Source of the DNA: Pseudomonas deceptionensis
GTDB lineage: Bacteria; Pseudomonadota; Gammaproteobacteria; Pseudomonadales; Pseudomonadaceae
Assembly: GCF_900106095.1 (NCBI RefSeq)
Contig: NZ_FNUD01000002.1
Coordinates: 4,051,501-4,115,500, forward strand
Reading direction: 5' to 3'
DNA: 64,000 nucleotides
Made by a program: the position numbers and the translations under genes. Below, piece after piece: positions 58,777-64,000 of this stretch; position 1 is the stretch's first letter; each line of letters begins with the position of its first letter. The notes below the pieces were generated by a model that made no database searches, was not told where the DNA came from, and saw only the letters and a program-made list of their open reading frames with translations.

Positions 58777-60519
58777 ATGAAGCGCTTTACCCCGTGTGTC
58801 TTGGCAGCATTGTTTGCCCTGCCCTCGTTGCAGGCCATGGCCGCTGCCGATCTGGTACTGACCAATGGCAAGGTGTTTACCGGCGTACCCGGGCAGGCGC
58901 TGGTCAACGCTGTGGCAGTCGAAAACGGCAAGATCATCAAGGTCGGCAGCGATGCCGAGGTCAATGCACTGGCCGATGCCAAAACCCGGCGTATTGACCT
59001 GGAGGGCAAGGTGCTCATGCCCGGCATGATTGACACCCACAGCCACCCCGTGATCGCCGGGCTGGACAGCCTTGGCGCGAATCTTCTGGATGAAGAAAAA
59101 CCGTTACCCGAACTTGAGCAGTGGATTATCGAACAGGACAAAGCGGGCAAGGCACGGGCGGGTGACGTGATCAATATTGCAGGCGTCAGCTCGGCCTACT
59201 GGGAGCAGGCACAGGCGCTGGGCAAAATCTTCAATCAGGGCCGCTGGGCCGATCAGCCGCTGGTTTTGAGCGGGATCGACGGGCATACCGGCTGGGCTAA
59301 CAACGCGATGCTCAAGCGCGCAAAGATTGATGCCGCCCTGGTTAAAAGCCTGCCGGCCAATGAGCTCAGTTATGTAGGCCACGAGGCTGACTTCACCCCT
59401 ACCGGCTTTTTTGCTGAGTCACGCTGGGACCAGGTACGCGGCCAGATTCCGGCGCCCAGCCCTCAGGTGATGCTCAAGGCCGCGCGTGAAGCCGTCAGGG
59501 TCAATAACCAGTACGGCGTGACCGCATGGATGGACGCAGCCTCGAACGCGGGCGGTGGCGATTCGCTGTTTGACTTCACGGCCACCGAGCAAAGCGTTGG
59601 CGTACTGCCGCTGTATCGCCAGCTGGCAGAAAATGGCGAACTGTCGGCCCACGTCGCGGCACTGATGCTCACCAACTCCAAAAGCAAGCCTGCCGACCTC
59701 GAAGTCCTGGCCAAGGTGATGAAGCAGTTCGAGGGCGTGCCCAACCTGACCTTCCCCGGAATCAAAGTGTTTGCCGACGGCATTCTGGAATACCCGGGGC
59801 AAACGGCTGCGGTCATCGTGCCGTACAAGAACAACAATAAAAACGGCGAATTGCTGATCGACCCCGAGCACTTTGGCGAGCTGGTGGTCGCGGCCGAAAA
59901 GCGCGGCTGGATCGTGCACATGCACGCCGTCGGCGACCGCGCGGTGCGCGAGTCCCTCAACGGTTTTGAATACGCACGCAAGCTCAGCCCCGCGCCAGTC
60001 ACCCACAGCATCAGCCACCTGCAACTGGTCAACCCCAAGGAATTCCCGCGCTTTGCGCAACTGGGGGTCATCGCCTCCATGCAGCTGCTGTGGGCCACTG
60101 AAGAAAGCTACACCGTCGATCTGGTGAAGCCTTATATCAGTGCATTTGCCTATGGCTACCAGTACCCGGCCAAATCGCTGCAAGACGCCGGCGCCATGAT
60201 CGCAGGCGCCAGCGACTGGCCGGTGTCGAGCCCCAACCCGTGGAATGCCATCGCCCAGGCAGCCACCCGCAAAGGGCCGCTGGGCGTGCTCAATGCCAAG
60301 GAAAGCGTTGATCGCCAGACCATGCTCTATGCCTACACCAGCAATGCCGCGAAAACCATCGGGCTGGACGCACAGATCGGCTCTCTGGCACCCGGCAAGC
60401 AGGCCGACCTGATCATCCTCGACCGGGACGTGTTCAACGTGGATGAGGAGGCCTTGTCGGACACCAAAGTCCTGAAGACCTTCTTCGCCGGCAAGCAGGT
60501 CTACGGCCCCGACGCCTGA
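58777..60519 (+). CDS. Secreted YtcJ-like amidohydrolase
   Basis: 580 residues from the ATG at 58777 (AAAGGAC upstream). Signal peptide about 1-23 (MAA cleavage). Amidohydrolase family 3: ADLVLTNGKVFTGVPGQALVNAVAVENGKIIKVGSD at the start, metal motif GMIDTHSHPV (about 85), HMHAVGDRAVRE (about 388), SHLQ (about 418), GASDWPV (about 484) and the closing SLAPGKQADLIILDRD. A likely periplasmic metal-dependent hydrolase of amides or formamides. Substrate not known. Probably in the same operon, 59 bp after the oxidase. Confidence 0.88.
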   Translation: MKRFTPCVLAALFALPSLQAMAAADLVLTNGKVFTGVPGQALVNAVAVENGKIIKVGSDAEVNALADAKTRRIDLEGKVLMPGMIDTHSHPVIAGLDSLGANLLDEEKPLPELEQWIIEQDKAGKARAGDVINIAGVSSAYWEQAQALGKIFNQGRWADQPLVLSGIDGHTGWANNAMLKRAKIDAALVKSLPANELSYVGHEADFTPTGFFAESRWDQVRGQIPAPSPQVMLKAAREAVRVNNQYGVTAWMDAASNAGGGDSLFDFTATEQSVGVLPLYRQLAENGELSAHVAALMLTNSKSKPADLEVLAKVMKQFEGVPNLTFPGIKVFADGILEYPGQTAAVIVPYKNNNKNGELLIDPEHFGELVVAAEKRGWIVHMHAVGDRAVRESLNGFEYARKLSPAPVTHSISHLQLVNPKEFPRFAQLGVIASMQLLWATEESYTVDLVKPYISAFAYGYQYPAKSLQDAGAMIAGASDWPVSSPNPWNAIAQAATRKGPLGVLNAKESVDRQTMLYAYTSNAAKTIGLDAQIGSLAPGKQADLIILDRDVFNVDEEALSDTKVLKTFFAGKQVYGPDA

Positions 60520-60527
60520 TTCCACCC

Positions 60528-60550
60528 GGCCCCCTCACCCGCAGGGGGCC
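60528..60550. repeat. Perfect 8-bp inverted repeat between amidohydrolase and TorF genes
   Basis: GGCCCCCT, 7-nt loop, AGGGGGCC; no following T-run. May attenuate or stabilise the transcript. Confidence 0.5.
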
Positions 60551-60598
60551 CGTCAAAACGCATTGCTCATAGCGCCTTATAAAAACAAGAGACTTGAT

Positions 60599-61375
60599 AT
60601 GAACGCATTGTCTGTTTTCATGCTCACCGGCCTTGCCCTGACACCCCTGCTCAGCGCCCAGGCACTCCCGCTCAACGACGAATTCGAGCTGGTGATTACC
60701 CCCACGCTGGTCAGTGACTACCGGGCCAGCGGCATCTCGCAAACCCTGGGCGACCCGGCCGCACAGCTGGCAATTACCCTCAACCACGCCAGCGGTTTGT
60801 ATGCCGGCCTCTGGACCTCGAATGTCGACTTTGGGCATGACTCAAAAACACGTCAGGAGATCGAGTACTTCGCCGGCTACTTCTGGCAAATCAACGACAA
60901 CATCAGCCTGGACACCTTCTACACCCGCTACGAATTTCCGCGTGAAAGCGGGTACAACCAAAGCGACATCCAGACCACCCTTGATGCATACGGCGTTTTA
61001 CTTGGGGCCAAATATGTCAGCAACATGAAAGGCCCGGACTACGAGGATGAAAACGGCGAGTTCCACGAAGGCAAAAAAGACGAGGATTTGTCCTCGATTT
61101 TTATGGGTTACCACACCGTGCTGCCCGCCGAGATCGGGCTGGAAATGCGCTATGAATATGTCGATTACAAGGACGACGTATTCTTCACCGAGAGCGGCAA
61201 GGGCCGCGCCGACTACTACGACTGGGAGATCAAGCTCAGCCGTGAGCTGATCGGTATCAAGTGGGCGCTGAGCTATATCGATACCGACCTCTCGAAGGAC
61301 GAGTGCACGAGCTTTACCGGCTACGACGACCTGTGCGGTGCAACCCTGGTGGCCAGCGCCAGCAAGACGTTCTGA
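60599..61375 (+). CDS. TorF-family outer-membrane protein
   Basis: 258 residues from the ATG at 60599. Signal peptide about 1-22 (AQA cleavage). FELVITPTLVSDYRASGISQTLGDPAAQLAITLNHASGLYAGLWTSNVDFG is the typical TorF putative porin opening. Alternating beta strands continue to the end (LVASASKTF). Last gene of the rightward amine cluster; may be the outer-membrane channel for its substrate. It is convergent with the SDR gene. Confidence 0.85.
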   Translation: MNALSVFMLTGLALTPLLSAQALPLNDEFELVITPTLVSDYRASGISQTLGDPAAQLAITLNHASGLYAGLWTSNVDFGHDSKTRQEIEYFAGYFWQINDNISLDTFYTRYEFPRESGYNQSDIQTTLDAYGVLLGAKYVSNMKGPDYEDENGEFHEGKKDEDLSSIFMGYHTVLPAEIGLEMRYEYVDYKDDVFFTESGKGRADYYDWEIKLSRELIGIKWALSYIDTDLSKDECTSFTGYDDLCGATLVASASKTF

Positions 61376-61396
61376 TGACCTGGCCGGTGGCAGGGG

Positions 61397-62170
61397 TCAA
61401 ACCACGCTGGTCAGCCCCCCGTCCACAAAGATCGTTTGCCCGTTGATAAAGTCCGACGCGGGCGAAGCAAGGAACACCGCTGCGCCACACAGCTCTTCCA
61501 CCTTCCCCCAGCGCCCTGCGGGCGTACGCTTGCACAGCCATTGGGAAAACGCCTGATCGTCTACCAGGGCTCGATTCATCTCGGTTGCAAAATAACCCGG
61601 GGCCAGGCCGTTGGCCTGGATCCCGTGGCACGCCCATTCGGCGCACATGCCCTTGGTGAGCATCTTTACCGCGCCCTTGGACGCCGCATAAGGGGCGATC
61701 GAGGGGCGGGCCAGCTCACTCTGCACCGAGCAGATATTGATGATTTTGCCGCGACCACGGGCAATCATGTGCCGCGCCACAGCCTGGGACACATGGAACA
61801 CACCGTCCAGATTGACCCGCATCAGCTCGTGCCAGTCGTTGGCCTCGTAATCCTCCAGGGGTGCGCGACGCTGGATGCCGGCGTTATTGACCAGGATCTC
61901 GATGGGCCCGCTGCTGGCCTCAAAGGTATTGATCGCCGCAAACAGCTGTGCGCGGTCGGTGACGTCAAAGACCGCGGTTTCAGCGCTGATGCCCTCCTCA
62001 CGCAATTGCGCGGCAACGGCCTGGGCTTTTTCCCTATTGCGATCATTGATCACCACGATGGCGCCAGCGGCTCCCAAACCTCGGGCCAGTTCAAGCCCGA
62101 TGCCCTTGCCTGAACCTGTGATCAGGGCCCTGCGGCCATTAAGCTGGAAGCTGTTGATATTGAATGACAT
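61397..62170 (-). CDS. SDR-family dehydrogenase (gluconate 5-dehydrogenase-like)
   Basis: 257 residues from the ATG at 62170 (GGAGAG upstream). NAD(P)-binding GSGKGIGLELARGLGAAGAIVVINDRN (about 18-44), NNAG (about 93), and the Ser-Tyr-Lys triad in NICSVQSELARPSIAPYAASKGAVKML (Ser about 143, Tyr about 156, Lys about 160). The end NGQTIFVDGGLTSVV is standard. Closest pattern is gluconate 5-dehydrogenase/IdnO; the true substrate is uncertain. Divergent from a LysR regulator. Confidence 0.88.
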   Translation of the reverse strand: MSFNINSFQLNGRRALITGSGKGIGLELARGLGAAGAIVVINDRNREKAQAVAAQLREEGISAETAVFDVTDRAQLFAAINTFEASSGPIEILVNNAGIQRRAPLEDYEANDWHELMRVNLDGVFHVSQAVARHMIARGRGKIINICSVQSELARPSIAPYAASKGAVKMLTKGMCAEWACHGIQANGLAPGYFATEMNRALVDDQAFSQWLCKRTPAGRWGKVEELCGAAVFLASPASDFINGQTIFVDGGLTSVV

Positions 62171-62257
62171 GCTGCTCTCCACAAACGGCCATTTATTATT
62201 TTGAAGGCCTTGCAGCCACTTCACCTCAGGTGATGGATAGCGTCCAATCGTCATTCA

Positions 62258-62284
62258 TGATCTTGTGATCATTTACCGTGATCA
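62258..62284. promoter_or_regulatory. TGATC-N4-GATCA inverted repeat with an extra TGATCA
   Basis: Lies in the 147-bp gap between the SDR and LysR genes: TGATCTTGTGATCA at 62258-62271 and TGATCA at 62279-62284. A candidate LysR binding region. Confidence 0.35.
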
Positions 62285-62317
62285 GCGCAATGGCGCCGTG
62301 CATACCGGGAGCACCCA

Positions 62318-63214
62318 ATGGAAATAAAACACCTGCGATCATTTGTGACCCTGGCCGAGGAGCTGCACTTCGGCCGTGCGGCGCAACGGTTGTCCATCGT
62401 ACAACCGGCCCTGAGCATGCAAATAAAGATGCTGGAAGAGGAGCTGGGGGTGCGCCTTTTCGAGCGTAACCGGCACTCGGTCACATTGACCGAAGTGGGC
62501 ACCGTCTTCTTGCCACAGGCACGCGCAACCCTGAACCAGGCGGCCCATGCGGCGGACGTGGCCAAGGCTTGCGGGCGCGGGGAAATCGGCCGTGTGCGCC
62601 TGGGCTTTGTGTCCTCGGTACTGCCGCACCTGCTGCCCACGCTGATCCGCGCGCTGCATGAGCGATTCCCGCGCATAGAACTGGAGCTCAAGGACATGCC
62701 GGGCCCGGACCAGGCCGCGGCCCTCAAGAGCGGCCAGCTCGACTTCGGGCTGATGCGCTTGCCGGCCACCATCCCGGGCATCCAGACCCGCGAGGTGCTG
62801 CGGGAAACCTTCATCATTGCCCTGCCCGGCGACCACCCGCTGGGCGCATGTGACACCCTGCACCCGACAGCACTCGCCCAACTGCCGGTATTCATCCTGG
62901 CCAGGCGCTATGCACCCGGCTTTTACGATGAACTGATGCAGGCACTTACGCGCCAGGGCGTACAGCTGGAAATTGCCTCCGAGCTGGGCGAGTTCACCAC
63001 CATGCTCGCACTGGTTTCGGCCGGTTTAGGCGTGGGCTTGCTACCGGCCAATGCGGGGCGCGCGCTGCCCGCCAACGTCATCTCCAGGCCGCTGGAGCTG
63101 GGGGACTACCGCGCAACCACAGGCCTGGCGTGGACGGATTTGAACAGCGCAGTGAAAAGTACGGTGTTCAGCTTGATGAGCGAGTTGCTGCCGGAGCCAT
63201 CTGAGGGAACATGA
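62318..63214 (+). CDS. LysR-family transcriptional regulator
   Basis: 298 residues. HTH: IKHLRSFVTLAEELHFGRAAQRLSIVQPALSMQIKMLEEELGVRLFERNRHSVTLTEVG (about 3-62), of the BenM/CatM/AlsR-like subgroup. Effector domain (about 90-290) with GRVRLGFVSSVLPHLLPTLIRALHERFPRIELELKDM and MLALVSAGLGVGLLPA. Divergent from the SDR gene and probably its regulator. Confidence 0.92.
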   Translation: MEIKHLRSFVTLAEELHFGRAAQRLSIVQPALSMQIKMLEEELGVRLFERNRHSVTLTEVGTVFLPQARATLNQAAHAADVAKACGRGEIGRVRLGFVSSVLPHLLPTLIRALHERFPRIELELKDMPGPDQAAALKSGQLDFGLMRLPATIPGIQTREVLRETFIIALPGDHPLGACDTLHPTALAQLPVFILARRYAPGFYDELMQALTRQGVQLEIASELGEFTTMLALVSAGLGVGLLPANAGRALPANVISRPLELGDYRATTGLAWTDLNSAVKSTVFSLMSELLPEPSEGT

Positions 63215-63242
63215 TGACCGCCAGGGGCCTCTACCACGCCGG

Positions 63243-64000
63243 CTAGAATTTGGTCTGCAACCCCATGCGCAGCGTGCGCCCCGGAGCGGGCATAAAACTC
63301 TGTGCCAGCGGGTCCAGGTAATAACGGTCGGTCAGGTTCTGCAAGGACACGTTCAGGGTGGTGTGATCCTTCAACTTGTAGTTGAGGAACAGATCAAAAA
63401 GCGCTACCTGGTGATAGACCAATTGCGGCGTAGTGGCGCCGGTTTGCCATTCATTGTCGGCCTTGACGGTTGGACCCGAGGTATAGGTTGCTCGCCCTCC
63501 GACTGTCAGCGTCTGATCAAAAAAGCGCAGGCCCGTGGTCAGGTTCGCCGCGAAGCGTGGCGGGTTTTGCGTGTTGGAGTAAGAGCCCATAAAACTGCCC
63601 GGCGTACAGTTCGGTGTTTTGCTCAAATCCTGATAGGGGTTGGAGCTGGCACGCAAACGCGCGGCGAAGGTCGCATCGCAGGTCTCGGTCTTGAGGTAGT
63701 AAGTGGATGAGAAATCAGCGAACACGCGGCCCGCGTCATAGCGTGACTGCAACTCCAGACCGCTGGTTTTGAAGCTGTCGGTATTGCTGAACTGCATCAG
63801 GCCCATCAGCCCCGGGCTGGGATCGTAATAGCGGGTGATGTAGTTCTTGATGGTGTTGTTGAAGTAGGCAACCTTGATGGCCGCCGAGTCGTTGTCCACC
63901 AGCAGGCTTTTTTGCAGGGTGCTGGCACCGATCTCCCAGTTGCTTGAGCGCTCCGGTTTCAGACCCTTGCCGGGCATGGTCTGCAAGACGCCCTGGCTGG
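63243..64000 (-). CDS. TonB-dependent receptor, C-terminal part (runs off window)
   Basis: The frame is open from the window edge to the stop at 63243 (252 codons). Visible features are outer-membrane barrel strands: LQTMPGKGLKPERSSNWEIGAS, the later SGLELQSRYDAGRVFADFSSTYYLK, TLNVSLQNLTDRYYLDPLAQSFMPAPGRTLRMGLQTKF and a final phenylalanine. The ending resembles heme/hemophore (HasR-type) receptors. The plug domain and TonB box lie outside the window, so substrate assignment is tentative. Confidence 0.85.
   Translation of the reverse strand, partial: SQGVLQTMPGKGLKPERSSNWEIGASTLQKSLLVDNDSAAIKVAYFNNTIKNYITRYYDPSPGLMGLMQFSNTDSFKTSGLELQSRYDAGRVFADFSSTYYLKTETCDATFAARLRASSNPYQDLSKTPNCTPGSFMGSYSNTQNPPRFAANLTTGLRFFDQTLTVGGRATYTSGPTVKADNEWQTGATTPQLVYHQVALFDLFLNYKLKDHTTLNVSLQNLTDRYYLDPLAQSFMPAPGRTLRMGLQTKF

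Overview
The window looks like a chromosomal segment of a fluorescens-lineage Pseudomonas. The basis is the overall high GC content, intergenic REP hairpins of the type typical of that group (core GAGCCTGCTCGC), and the gene families present: a gudP/gudD pair, an mhp cluster with an OprD porin, an Aap-type amino-acid ABC transporter, a polyamine-type glutamate-amine ligase cluster, and a TonB receptor. No rRNA, tRNA, prophage or CRISPR array was seen. Species cannot be fixed from the sequence alone.

Layout. 0.15-5.0 kb: a fused MFS/spermidine-synthase-like membrane protein and an eight-heme c-type cytochrome with TPR repeats. 5.1-6.5 kb: a six-copy, 247-bp tandem repeat carrying REP hairpins. 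6.6-10.3 kb: D-glucarate use (GntR/FCD regulator, MFS permease, glucarate dehydratase), then a candidate small RNA. 10.7-17.7 kb: SRPBCC and NIPSNAP proteins, an isoaspartyl peptidase joined to an Aap-type ABC transporter, and a divergent LysR regulator. 17.8-18.7 kb: gene-free intergenic repeats. 18.7-30.5 kb: a complete 3-(3-hydroxyphenyl)propionate pathway (mhpR, mhpABCDFE, mhpT-like permease, OprD-type porin) with a recognisable MhpR operator, followed by an amidase.

The most distinctive part is 31.4-52.3 kb, which lies between two direct-orientation arrays of the same approximately 182-bp REP-type repeat (30.5-31.3 and 52.4-53.3 kb). It holds a leftward CS1/cable-pilus-type (alternative chaperone-usher) operon with two pilins, three chaperones, an usher and a tip adhesin. 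Next comes a rightward Roc-like signalling block: a hybrid kinase, a REC-EAL c-di-GMP phosphodiesterase, a hybrid kinase with Hpt, and a LuxR-type response regulator. A second, unrelated chaperone-usher operon follows, whose first and last genes are twin DUF1120-type pilins. Both fimbrial promoter regions share an ATAAGA...TCTTAT inverted repeat. The second operon is bracketed by the intact response-regulator gene and a deleted relic of a second copy fused to an IS3-type orfA start. An IS30-type transposase relic lies on its left side. Together these suggest an acquired and rearranged adhesion island with its own c-di-GMP-linked control.

53.4-64 kb: a RidA protein, an EutR-like AraC regulator, and an amine/polyamine cluster (PuuA-like ligase, PotF-like binding protein, PuuB-like oxidase, secreted YtcJ-like amidohydrolase, TorF-family outer-membrane protein). 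These are followed by an SDR dehydrogenase with a divergent LysR regulator, and the C-terminal part of a TonB-dependent, probably heme-type receptor that runs off the window.
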